Source: Gnetum montanum (lineage: Eukaryota > Streptophyta > Gnetopsida > Gnetales > Gnetaceae). Taken from it: a stretch of DNA of 64,000 nt. Positions 11,361 through 22,360 of this stretch are shown here, one piece after another. The position numbers were made by a program, and so were the translations under genes. Within the stretch, counting starts at the first letter, position 1, and every line of letters starts with the position of its first letter. Under the pieces are notes generated by a model. It was not told the origin of the DNA. It was given only the letters and a program-made list of their open reading frames with translations, and searched no databases. The stretch lies in assembly GCA_015680685.1 (NCBI GenBank), contig MNCI01004661.1, positions 1,755,318 through 1,819,317 on the forward strand, written 5' to 3'.

Positions 11361-11380
11361 TGGTGTCATTTCTAGGGATA
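11361..11380 (+). other. Element G primer-binding site (tRNA-Asp-like)
   Basis: TGGTGTCATTTCTAGGGA occupies the primer-site position and aligns to the Athila tRNA-Asp site with mostly transition changes. Confidence 0.65.
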
Positions 11381-11491
11381 GTGCTAGCTATCTAGATTAG
11401 TTATATTATAAATGATAAATGTAAATGTATTAATGATCTATCTTATAGATAACATTAATATTTTAATTCACACACATTATTAAACAAAAGC

Positions 11492-13157
11492 ATGTCTTTT
11501 TCACATAGGATCAATAATGCATCATATGATGAAAACACTAGTTGAAGAAATGATAGGACCTATACTGAGGAAAAATTAAGTAAGAAACCACAAGTAGGGA
11601 TTTCATATGATTAATTGGATCCTTACTACACTTAAAGACTATGTTCAATTGATGCAGACAATCCTAGAGAAAATGGAGTACATCCTAGAATAACGAGGGC
11701 CTCAAGGCCTAAGACCTCCTCCAAACATAGAAGAGATAAATCAATGGACCATGGGGGGAGATATAGCAACCATGGCAACTCTCCTAATCCCCCACCTTCC
11801 TCTTGCTCTTCCACATATAGTTTTGACAAAGATGAACATAAGTATAGAAATAGAGATACGCAAAGAGGTCAAGACAAATATAGAAATAGAACTAGATGAG
11901 AGCATCAAAGTGAGCATAGATGAGATCATCATAATCAAATAAATAGAAATAGAAATTATCATCATGACATGTCTCATGATGATGAACCATTTTTGGATAC
12001 TAAGAGCATGATGTAGATAATAGAGTAGTTAGAATACCCCATGGGCACCAAAAGGGAAAGTTGCATCAAAAGGCTTGATATGAATAACATCCCTAAATTT
12101 GCAAAAGAGTATAATTCTAATCTACAACATTACTTACAAGGCTTCCATGATGCTTTTGCCTTGCAAAACATCAAGAGTAAGTGGAAAAATATTAAGCTCT
12201 TTCATAGGACACTAATAAATAAAGCTGAAAGTTGGTATAGATCGTTGGAACCAAATTCAATTCATCGATGGTCCATCATGATGGCATTCTTCAATGAGAA
12301 ATACCAAGCCTATGCAAGAGTGTCCAACATGAGAAAACAAATCCAAGGATGGAAGCAAGAACAACATGAATCCTTGGATGTGGCATTGGATAGATACTAT
12401 TTGCTATTTCATAGATGCCCATGTCATGATTTCTCTCTAAAAGAGTAGATTTTCCACATCATAGATGGTCTTTGTAACTAAATGAGAGAGACCCTTGGGA
12501 TTTATGCCCAAGGTTGATTATCAAAATTGAAAGCCCATTAGATACAAAGGCTAATTGAACAAGTGGCAATAGAAGAGGGAGACTTATATAAATGAGAGAA
12601 TGTAGAGGAATATAACTAGGATCCAACACTTCAAAACCAAGGGGTCCATATCTATGATGAGGAAAAAGAGGTAGCTTTTTATGAGGTGATTTCTGAAAAA
12701 ACCTTGCTAATAAAAAAGCCTATTGCATAGCTTAAAGAAAGGATAGATAAGATGTGGGAGTTGATGAATGAAAAAGTTACAACCTACATGAAGATCATAG
12801 AGGAGAAGGTAGCACAAAATAAATCAAGTGATCAAAATAAGAAAAGGAAAAGGAACAAAGAAGTAGGTAAGAACACTTACTGGAAAGAAAGGAAAATAGT
12901 TGTAGTAGAAGAGGCTATAGACTCAACCACAAAAGAGGATGATGGATGTGACATCTACCAATATGACCATCTAAAGGATTGTTGCCTAGTTATGTTACAT
13001 CTACAAGAGTTTGGGGCATTTGGTTTGAATCCCAATTTCATACAAAAGCAAATGCCTAGGAAATTAGCTTACTCACAAGGTAATTATAAACAATCCTACC
13101 ACCAACCGTACTATTTCAATGGGATGTATTATCAACCTCAACATTACTATCAACTGC
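11492..13157 (+). pseudogene. Element G gag, 5' part
   Basis: Starts MSFSHRINNA 131 nt after the primer site. The best-preserved gag core of the window is at 12041-12448, one open 135-codon stretch: a helical segment with FHDAFALQNIKSKW, the SWYRSLEPNSIHRW motif typical of plant Ty3/gypsy gag, and QIQGWKQEQHESLDVALDRY. The next block (12752-13157) has the Lys-rich region and CDIYQYDHLKDCC, matching A and D. Stops, several of them TAG, and frameshifts interrupt it. Element C inserts at 13158 and gag resumes at 25581. Confidence 0.85.
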
Positions 13158-14002
13158 TGATGAGCAACGAGGTACCCCTATGCTCAACCATATGAATCCT
13201 AGCATGTATGTGCAATCTGGTCAAACTTTATGGATGGACTAGTTATACATTGATCGTAGTTCGCTATCTTCCCACTTGGACTAGTAATTGCTTTGTCATG
13301 TATGGTTTAGTCTAGAGTGAGGTGTATGATGTGATCCTTACTACTATGCTACTCCTAAAGACAATAAGAGATAACTTACTTAAGCTAATGGGCAATAGGA
13401 AATAAGATCTAAGCTAGCCTAAGTGCGATGAGCATCCGTCTCTAATCATTTGTATGCATCTTGGACTTCATGTACTACTTTTGGAATTACCAAGCACACA
13501 TCACTTCAAGCAATACTTGATATGCTACTAAGGTTACCACATAGTTACACTTAAATGTTCATGATTAAGGCGTGCTCATTTTGCATTAACAATAGGAATA
13601 GTGAATGATGATAAAAGAAATATTAACTAAGAAAAAATAATAAATTATCAAAAATTAAAATAATTACAATCTAAGTGAATGCTGCAATGATGGTGTAATC
13701 TTGATCTTTATTGTCGATCATGTGCATGTCCAAGTTCATCACACTTGAACAAAGGTGACGTACAGTTACAAAAATCACACTGTGAGCATGCATTAAGAAT
13801 AACTAAAGGCTAGATAGCCAAAAGAAAAGAAATTCTAACTCTCTAATGATCTAACTACTTCCTCATTATGCGCCTGAGTGTTGTATTTATAGGCTAACAT
13901 AGGAATCATGATATCATGTACACGATATCATATCCAGGCTACAATATCATGAACCTGATATCACATACCCAATGTGAGGGCATGGTAGACCATGACTCAT
14001 CA
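13158..14002 (-). repeat. Element C 3' LTR
   Basis: Bounded by TGATGAGC (13158) and TGACTCATCA (14002) and paired with 24745-25580. U3 has GATATC words at 13910-13915, 13924-13929 and 13957-13962, just upstream (minus strand) of a TATA box at 13884-13891. Confidence 0.85.
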
Positions 14003-14417
14003 TACCCCCATGACTGAATAAAAACTCATCATTGAGTTTAAAAAAATGAGGAACAAGTTCATTTGGTTACAAATAATGGATGGGTATGGGATTATTGATT
14101 GACCATGGACTATTTCATGCCATAGTATGGGACAAAATAAAACAAAATTTGGACACCACCACAAAATATAAAACTTGTGGAGCTCATGTGATTCTCCGTG
14201 GTGGTGGCTCCTCCATGGGTACATTTCCTTTGTCTTGTGCTTCAAGATTTTGAAATTGATACCTTTGAAGAAGCACCTGAAGTTTCTCCTCTTCTATCCA
14301 AGGATCATGAGTCATCCATGCTAATGTTCCAATGTTTCATGGAGCCAGCACTTCCCATGGACACAGTAGCTGCAAAAAAATTTTATTTTTCTTGACATAC
14401 CATGTCACAAATATTCA
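14003..14417 (-). other. Element C polypurine tract and 3' untranslated region
   Basis: The minus strand reads 'cagtcatgggggta' directly before the LTR, preceded by 'aatcccatacccatccatta', the family's 3' phrase. No coding signal lies between this and the accessory ORF stop. Confidence 0.65.
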
Positions 14418-16917
14418 TCACTCCTCTTCATAGGCTTTGGCTTTATCTTTGAGTTCCTAGTAATTTGTAAGCTGCCAAACCAAATTTGATGCTACATTTG
14501 CTTTTACCATTTCTAATTTAGAGTTTTCTATTTCTAATTTTTGCAATGTCTTCTTATGTTCCATAAAATTTGTCTCATATTTAGCATAGGTGGTAGCTAC
14601 CTACTTCTCAAGCTTAATTCCCAAGCACCCTTTGTTAACATGGCCAACTTGGTCTAGGCTTTTTAAGTCTACATGATGGGCAAGGAAATAAGTATCCATA
14701 ACGACATGTTAATTAGTGTTTTGAGCATTGTGGGAGTTGATATGTGCCTTGTCCATTCATAGTTCATTCTTAATTATTTCCTTGTACATACCCACCTGGT
14801 TGTGAAAGTGCTCCTTTAATCTTTCGTGCTTCTTAGCCTCATTTTGCCATGCACTTATTTCAATAGTTATCTTCTGTTGGATGGTACGTACCTCCTCCAT
14901 TGAGAGGGTTCTATTTTCTTTGGCTAAGTGACTTATATTTTGGTTGACTCTTATTAATTGTTCTCACATTTGTTGGAAAATTTCTTCAAGAACATTCTTC
15001 TATTTTTCAACTATCGTCAACCAAAGATTTTTGGTAGCAAGGAGTTTATTCTCTTCTTGTAAGGCCTTGAGAGCTTTAACATGTGCATGCATCTGAGCTT
15101 GTACTTTTGAAGCATCCTAATTAGCCTTCTCTTTTTCCATTTCCACCCTTTTATTCTCCACTAATAATTCATTTAATTACTCTATTCTAAAAGATTCTAA
15201 TTGATCAACTGCAACAAGTTGGGACAGGTCCCACCATTTAGCTTGTGGGGAAATGAACTTTTCTTGGAGTCTCTACAACTCGTCTTCTGCATGTTCGATC
15301 CTAACCTTAGCAATGATCAACTTCCCTTTATTGAAAATAAGATTTGATTGTGCCATTGTGACATCTTGGGGGATGTCAAGCAAGGACATCATAACTTATC
15401 TTATTTGCAGCAAGCGATCCAAAGCATCCTCATGTCCTAGAGGAGTCATTGACGTACCAACCAAAACTTGAGCATCACATGCTCCTGTGAAATTTGTTGG
15501 TTGCACAAAAAACATGTTAAACAATTCTTTGATGTGGTCTGTAACTATCTCTGCTACTCTAGCTGCATCCTGGTGTTGCATGATAACCACTGTGGCATCT
15601 TCACTAGTTTGTAATTTCACTTGGAATGATGCAACATTTCTAGAGATTTGTTGTGACCAATGTGATTCCCCTCCTCCTGATTGGATTGAGACATCACCCC
15701 TTGCAAGATCAATTGATATGATGGACCCTAAAGTATCATAAATCACCTTGAAGATATTGGCCTTGTCTCTACTCCCCAAATTGACCATCTTAACGATGGC
15801 CCTAAGATGGCTCATCGACGGTCAGTAATCTTGTGGCAATAGTGAAAGTTGCTGGTCTTGCTAGCCTATGGGCTGTGTGTGAGGCCCTGCTTCTTGTTGT
15901 TGACTAGGCCTTATGGCTAGAACTTGACTAGGCCTTACTATTTGAGGTGTATTAGGCCCAACCATCTATTCTTGTTCAGGCTTCAATGTCTCACCAACAT
16001 TTTTTCTTGGTGTTGGTGGCTTGAGTAATTTAGCATATGAAGCATTTTGAGCTTTTTTGAAGACATCATTGGTGTACCCCAGAATTCCTGCATGCTAGAA
16101 TAGCTTCCTGATTAGACACAGAAGGGGTAATGTGAACTTTCCTATCTTCCATTCTTCAAACTACCTTTGTATTTCTACTAAATATAGATGAGGCAAATTG
16201 GCATCAACCTTGCCCATCAAAATTGCACTTCCTCTTGTTGCATAGGTAGAAATTTAGTTTAATCACTTTTTTGAGAAAATATGATAAGTGCCAATTTTAA
16301 AGTAAATCCTCTCTTTAAGAGTTAATTGTCCATATGTCTTATCTTCTTTGCCATATGTCCTTTTTAACCATACTTTCCTTACATTTGCATTAGAGCAAGT
16401 AAACAAATGAGAAACTTTGGGTCCTTTATTTGGAAGATTCAAAACTTTTGCAATGGCCTTTGTGGAGAAATCTACTGAAAGTCCATCAATATCAATGATA
16501 ATACCATATTCTTTATTGTTCCAAAACTAATATGTTTCACCCAAATACCATTCTCCACTCTTTGAGAGGATGGGCCATAGTGGATATCCCTTAAATATAT
16601 TCTTGACTGGTTTAGAGGCGAATTCAGTTAAAGGCCCAAAATTAAGTTCCACAATCACGACAGAGGATGTGGACTTTTCTTGAATGGCTTGAACACATTG
16701 TGGGAGAAAATTGGGGTGTTGTCCTTGTTTTGGCACCCTGACCTCTCCACCTTCTTCTTGGCCAAATTGTGCAGTGACAGGAGTTTCTTGATGGATGTTG
16801 AATGATTATGCCTCGTGCTCTACATGTTCTACATGAGGTCCTTAGGCCTTTGCCTCTTCTCGAGCATTTAGTTGCAGCTTGAGAAGGTCCTCCTTGCTAT
16901 TCTCTTTTAGGGGCCAT
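14418..16917 (-). pseudogene. Element C accessory ORF (coiled-coil protein of unknown function)
   Basis: The ATG at 16917 (MAPKRE) directly follows an intact splice-acceptor-like 'gattacag'. About 830 codons run to a TGA at 14418, broken by one frameshift near 16740 and ~9 stops, six of them TAG. N-terminal domain: LNFGPL, then YPLWPI and EWYLGETY, an FW pair, and DGLSVDFSTKAIAKVLNLP. A Gln/Pro-rich linker follows, then a middle domain open over 139 codons (15815-15396), then a long charged C-terminus that looks like coiled coil. D (48151-51017) and G (28694-29210) carry the same protein. The position after pol/spacer is where Athila elements carry env-like genes, but I see no signal peptide or transmembrane segment. 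Function unknown. Confidence 0.75.
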
Positions 16918-17167
16918 CTGTAATCACACAAGGAACAATTGTTAGTAAGGTTATTTAAAGAAATTTATTTATCTTATACCTTACTCATTACCCTTAATAA
17001 ATGTTTAATTCTTTGCTTAGTGTGATTCTAGAGTTAGAAAGTTTTCAAGGAAGTTGTCCTAAAAGTTTAACATTGAACTTGATTTATTTAAGTGACTCAT
17101 ATAATAACTCAAATTACTTGGGTGAAGGGAGAAAATTAGTTTGGCATGAATTTCTAATAATACTTAC
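16918..17167 (-). other. Intron-like leader of element C accessory ORF
   Basis: On the minus strand a GGGGTAAGTATT donor (GT at 17167-17166) and a 'gtgattacag' acceptor directly before the ATG define a 250-nt GT-AG interval. Equivalent intervals of 243 nt in G and 292 nt in D share the donor core and acceptor context, but there the acceptor has decayed to AA. Confidence 0.55.
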
Positions 17168-18995
17168 CCCTATGATATCCCTTGGGCGATAGCAAATTTT
17201 GAAAACAAATTATGCACAAGTTCTACAATACCCCTCCCCCATGACTAAGTTAAACACTTTGGGTTTAATTAGGTTCAATCAAAAAAGAAATTGGAGTGTT
17301 GAAGAGAAAAATATTGGAAGTTAAATTTAGACTCACAAAGCTCTAAAAATCATGGAAGAAAATTTGAACAACTCCCCCTTTGTCAACTATTGAAAATGAC
17401 ATGTGTAGTTGGGACCCTTGTGCACTACACATGTCATTTTCATTAGTTGGGACATGTGTAGTTGGGACCCTTGTAGATAGCACATACTCGATATTGTGTC
17501 AGACCCAATATCAGGTTCTCAATATCGCATCCCAACCAAGATAGAATACTTAGTAGAATTGATGACTGTTCGAGTTTTTTAGGCCAAAATTGAAGGATTT
17601 GAGGTAGATTCGAAAGGTCTGGGATAATGGAAAGTGGGAATTGAGGCATTGAAAGTGTAGTGAAGTGGAGTCATACAATGAGGTTCCTTAGAAAGGATGA
17701 GGAAAAAGGACATGTAATGGTTCTATGGAATGTTCAAGTAAAATAGATTTGGCAATGGAGTACTTGGAGGGTATAAAATGATGTGGTGGTGTGCAACAAG
17801 TACAAATTACAAAAGTAAGGCAAGTGGGTCCTTCCCAAAGTAGGTTCCAAACTATCATGGCCTTGCATAACCACACCTTAAAATGTCTATAGGCACTAGA
17901 AGGGTTAAATGCAATTTGCACCTATGCAATAAAACACACACAAGTTAAGCACCACCACTATGATGTACGAATTCTATGCCACATAAGACACAAGTTAGAA
18001 GTACCTAGACCGTGAGATGAGATGAATTGTAGAAGGGATTGCAGAGATTGAGATGTGAGGTAACTTACCTTGGGCACAATGAATCTTATGTATTGTGCAT
18101 GATTAAAGTACCATTAGCCTTTTGATCCAAGATCAAAACCAAGTCCATACCTTTGATCAATGACATCACATTATTTCATTCCAATGATAGACAACCATAA
18201 GAGCATCATGATAAGAAGGTGTACAATCACTTGGAATTTTGCACAAGAGAAGAGTGATTTGAATTTTTTTTGGCACATTTTTCTTGTTTCTCTTTTTCAT
18301 TTTGTTCTTCTCTAACCTCTTTTGCACTTTATCTTTCCCAAAGGTGATCCAAAGAAGCCACCAACCTTCAAGCATGGGTGCATGTCTTTCTAGTGGAACC
18401 CCCTAGAACAACATTGAGTTCATTTATTGAGTGCCCTTATTATCACTCTTACTCCCATTATTTATTAGATCTACAAGGATCTTAGTAAAATCAAGCTACA
18501 TGATAGCACATACAGATGTCACCAAAGAGAATCCACAAGTCTCCTTGATATCACACCCTTGTCATTCCCTCTTAATCTATCACTCTTTGCTCTAGGCATA
18601 ATGAGTACAAAGTTAGTTTAAGTTTTGATGATAACAAGAATATCATCATACCTAGAGCAAGAACCTCTTATTAATAGAATGGGTGGGTGGATGTTGTGGG
18701 CTCACTATCCAAATAATTAATCACTTTTGAGTCGATAACATAGAAAAATGCCTCAACTGACTAGTTACATGAGTATTTTATTCATAGGTGAGATTACCCA
18801 CCAAAAGATAAAACAAAAAATTGGAAAATGATAAATTAGAAAACAAAAAATTGAAAAAAATTTGTAAAACTAAAGAAAAGGAAAAACATTTACTAATTAT
18901 TCTTGTTAGAATGGGGGGTATCCCCCATGACTAAATCTTTGAATTAATAAATGGAAAGTTAGGATCCATGCATGTTGAAAATATTGAAGTTCAAT
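17168..18995 (-). other. Element C spacer module
   Basis: Landmarks shared with A, D and G (minus strand): an internal purine-rich tract near 18905-18930 ('agtcatggggga'-like), an AT-rich run, a 'tagaaagacatgcacccatg' box (~18400) and a 'caagtgggtcc'-type box (~17820). Near 17230-17245 is 'acttagtcatggggg', another copy of the tract. A GATATC-like cluster at 17480-17530 resembles the LTR U3. A 'tgtgtagttgggaccctt' phrase occurs twice (~17403, ~17453). No TATA box was found. Confidence 0.6.
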
Positions 18996-19124
18996 CATAT
19001 CCAAACCATTAGGTGTCTTTTGGTGTAGTGGTAGGTGTTGGCACATTTTGGTCATTTCATGGAATAGGTTGGCATGATAAAATCTATTAAAGGTTTTTGC
19101 AGTTTTAGTACTCTCTTATTCATA

Positions 19125-19319
19125 GTTGGAGAAGTGGCAAGAATTCCAGCAAAAAATTTTAAATGGTTTCCTGCTGGTGCAGTAACATTTGATCCATTCG
19201 ATCAAGAAAACGCTTTTGAATCTGATCCTTGAACACCAGTCTACAACTTCTCACCCAATAACTCATTAGGAGTTCGTGAAGCATTATTGCGTATATGTGG
19301 GGCTTGGGCCCCTGGTTGA
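19125..19319 (+). pseudogene. Unidentified protein-like fragment
   Basis: One frame is open for 35 codons to a TGA (19230-19232) and continues for 28 more to a TGA at 19317. It has a balanced amino-acid mix (VGEVARIPAKNFKWF at the start, NNSLGVREALLR in the second part) unlike the Lys/Asn/Ile noise of the region. I do not recognise the family. It may be one exon of a captured gene. Confidence 0.35.
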
Positions 19320-19925
19320 GTTTGGTATCGATGTAGGAGAGGGCAATGTTTGGGTCATAGTTGCTGGTGCAAGTCTCACCTTCTTCAAGCTCATTGTCTC
19401 CATCATCATCATCATAACTTTATTCCACACTACACCGCGAATGCGCACCTTATTCTAAAACGTGCTCAGGGACCATTTCAAAACCTTCATTCCAACAATT
19501 TAATGGCATAACCAAATAATTATTCCCCAATATGGTAACGACCATTTCTTTTTATATATTATATGAGTGCTTTAGCAGGGAGGAATCGAGATAAAAGAAT
19601 AAGTTGTTAGAATCAGGTTTTTACCATATCGTAAAAATCTAAATTTTCTTTTACTGAGGAACCAAGCCGCTATCTTGTACATAGTTGGACATCTAGGATT
19701 TCAAAAATCATCAATCTTCTTCTACTGGAAACGTGAAAATAACTTCCCTGCAAAAAATCTCTTTGGGAATCTACTATAGTAGCCCGTCTGCATTCTTCAA
19801 TCAGCAACAACGGCTCCGACGTGCTTTTCTCTGCAGAAAAACACAGACTTGAAAATATGGACAAGCCACAAAACCCTCATCCCTGTACTTTGCACAGACA
19901 GACAAACGATCTACAAATATTGTGA

Positions 19926-20290
19926 AAGTTCTTTTGATTTTGCAAAATCTTACCCTTTCTCTCCATGGGACCCCTGCTACTCGAAGAATTCATGAACAGA
20001 ATAGATTATCCCACACAACCCACGAAAGAAATAAAATTTAGCTACAAAACAAGCCTGTTAACAGAGTTCGATCTTTCAGCTTGGCTTGACTCGAAGCCTA
20101 AAGAATCAGTAGCATACATCTCGTTCGGGAGCTTTTCTCGGTGTAGCAAAGAGCTACTACAAGAATTCATAATGGGTTTGATGCAGAGCAATTAGTTCTT
20201 CATTTAGGTTCTCAGGCCAGATATCATGGATGCCCGGGGCTCCGCCGCGGCCAGGAGGGCCTTGAGAAATACGAGCAGAAATAAACGGAA
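19926..20290 (+). pseudogene. UDP-glycosyltransferase fragment (plant family 1 type)
   Basis: Plant family 1 glycosyltransferases transfer sugar from UDP-sugars to small molecules in the cytosol. About 110 codons match the central part of such enzymes: a MGPLL segment (19965), then SAWLDSKPKESVAYISFGSF, the strand just before the UDP-sugar-binding region, then QEFIMGLMQSN and, after two TAG stops, a VLRPDIM motif (~20213). Both TAGs sit where family members usually have other residues (the second at a Trp). The N-terminal acceptor domain and the C-terminal PSPG box are absent. It lies in CpG-rich sequence inside element C and is clearly a dead fragment. Confidence 0.75.
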
Positions 20291-20299
20291 TTCATATTT

Positions 20300-20830
20300 C
20301 TGCATTATGAAGGATTTTTGTAGAGAAATAAGCTAGAATGCTGAGACACTACAACTATGCAACGTTCCAGACGCGCGAGTCAGGGCTAGGGCCTTGCTTC
20401 ATAGCGCGTAGATGGAGGACGAGATCTACACTGCGTCCAGGAGTGAAGGCGAGGAGATAATCCTTTCTACATTTTTTCACTAAGAAACGGCAAGCCTCTA
20501 CGACATTTTAGGGTTACAGTTCCAAAGAATACAGAGGCGTTCTATATTTTCGGAACGGAAGCCATTGCCCCATGCTTGGAGGTTTCAGATCGAAATGTGG
20601 TACAACATGGCAGGGCCTTGTTTTATGGTGGCAGGCAGGAAGTAAATTATGGGATCATGTTCCGAATAACACCGTTGATTCCAAAGTTCTCTACCCTACC
20701 TTTCGATTTTCTTCAAATAAGGATGTCTTGTGTGTCGATAATTTATTCCATCCATTATCCTACGAAGGCACCATTGATTTGGATTTAATAGATGATCCTA
20801 TTGATGCAAAGTAATCTGGGAGAATTGATA
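20300..20830 (+). other. CpG-rich open segment of unknown origin
   Basis: 20572-20814 is open on the plus strand for 80 codons (MLGGFRSKCG... ending in an Asp-rich tail). No domain recognised. The preceding ~270 bp has several CpG sites, unlike the retroelements, so this is probably part of the same captured or inserted DNA as the glycosyltransferase fragment. Confidence 0.3.
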
Positions 20831-21409
20831 TACTGATTAATTGAAGCTTCATTCCACACAAAAACCAAAAATACTAATGGAGATCTTGATTTGATTGAAA
20901 ATTTGGGAATTGAAAGTTCTTGTAATAAAAATTTTGAAGGAGATCAAGATTTGGAAAGAACTATAAAGAGTGATGTGATAAAGCTTAATCATATAGAAGA
21001 TTTCACCTATAAATATTTAAACCTATGGTAAATATAGGCACTAGATACTTGGCTTCATTTTATATTTCTTGTAAATGTTGTAATTTCATGACAATTGTAG
21101 CCTTTCAATTGAAATGGTGGTTATAACCATTAAAAAGGCCACTTGTTAACTATAGCCTTTTTATCTCCACAATGGCCACTTATCAACTAAATGGGACACA
21201 TGTCAGATGCAGCATTTTTATCTCTTAGGTGGTTGAAACCACCCAAAATTGTTGTAATTTATCTAACTTGTTGGGCAAGTAACCTCCTAACTTGTTGAGC
21301 AAGTAATCTCCTAATTGGTTGGCCAAGTTACTTGGGAGAGAAGTTAGGTGAGATATTTTTGAATATGTAACTTCCCTACCTACCTTTGAACCCTATAAAA
21401 AGGCTTCAG
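20831..21409. other. AT-rich sequence with LTR-like promoter features
   Basis: Contains three variants of 'aagtaacctcctaacttgtt' in a row (about 21260-21340) and ends in a TATA-like 'ccctataaaaaggcttcag' just before the assembly gap. This could be the U3 and promoter of a different LTR, but no partner copy was found. Confidence 0.35.
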
Positions 21410-21621
21410 NNNNNNNNNNNNNNNNNNNNNNNNNNNNNNNNNNNNNNNNNNNNNNNNNNNNNNNNNNNNNNNNNNNNNNNNNNNNNNNNNNNNNNNNNNN
21501 NNNNNNNNNNNNNNNNNNNNNNNNNNNNNNNNNNNNNNNNNNNNNNNNNNNNNNNNNNNNNNNNNNNNNNNNNNNNNNNNNNNNNNNNNNNNNNNNNNNN
21601 NNNNNNNNNNNNNNNNNNNNN
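21410..21621. other. Assembly gap (N)
   Basis: 212 undetermined bases. Reading frames spanning it are not meaningful. Confidence 0.99.
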
Positions 21622-22360
21622 GTATTTTGATGGAACGAGAATAGCTTCTTTTTGTCTTTAAAGTGAATTTCCATGGTATTTCAATCAGAACTTGTCAAGT
21701 CTTTCAAAGGTTCTGTTTGAATGCAATCGTTGACATCTATTATCTAGTCAAAATGGAGTCTCATATGTGGTAGTTTACGCAGCAATTTTTGGTAGCATAG
21801 TAGGATTGTCTTGAAGAAATTGCTTGTTTGAGCCTTGGAAGTTTGAGCAATTCATAGATCTTTAATTTGGGATAGATTTATTGCGAAGTGTTTACTCGTG
21901 TCATTTTACCTTGTTTAAATATTTGAGGTCTACACAAATCTGCTTTCTTTTCTTTTCTGCTTATTTCCATCGAATCTTGCTCTATTTCTAGTTTTTTTGT
22001 GGAACTATCTCTTTCTTTGGGGAAAATTAAGAGTAGATTGTGGAGTTGTGATTAAATGTTTTTGCAAAATTTTATTTGTTACAAGTAGGTATTATAAGGA
22101 CTGCATAGACTAAGCAGTTGAACAAAATAGGAAATTTTCAACAACTCACAGTACTTGGCAAAGTTGGCTGAATCTCTTTAAAGTAAGTCATTTGTAGTTT
22201 ACACACAACGCAATCGTTACATTTCTCACAACCACACGCCACAGCAGCACACACACATACTCACATTAACTACTGAGTTTATTTGGAGGTATCTGGGCCT
22301 TGGTATTGCTAGAGACCAGCAGGCACCTAAATCTTGTTCAAGGACACTCGTTGGCGGTCG
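21622..22360. other. Unassigned sequence right of the gap
   Basis: No open frame or repeat recognised. Homology to the gag C-terminus of C starts near 22360. Confidence 0.35.

Larger units (their letters stand above)
19055..22360. other. 3.3-kb CpG-richer insert inside element C with host-gene fragments
   Basis: Relative to A, where gag runs straight into the spacer near 3540-3600, C has ~3.3 kb of extra DNA here. The middle part (about 19400-20600) has many CpG dinucleotides (for example 'gacgcgcgag', 'gctccgccgcgg') while the surrounding elements have few. It contains a glycosyltransferase fragment and open stretches not related to the retroelements. It could be captured gene DNA, or a separate insertion that carried gene fragments. 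Boundaries are approximate and no terminal repeats were recognised. Confidence 0.55.

Noticed and set aside
21386-21674. ORFs spanning the first gap
   Set aside because: Most of their length is undetermined bases.
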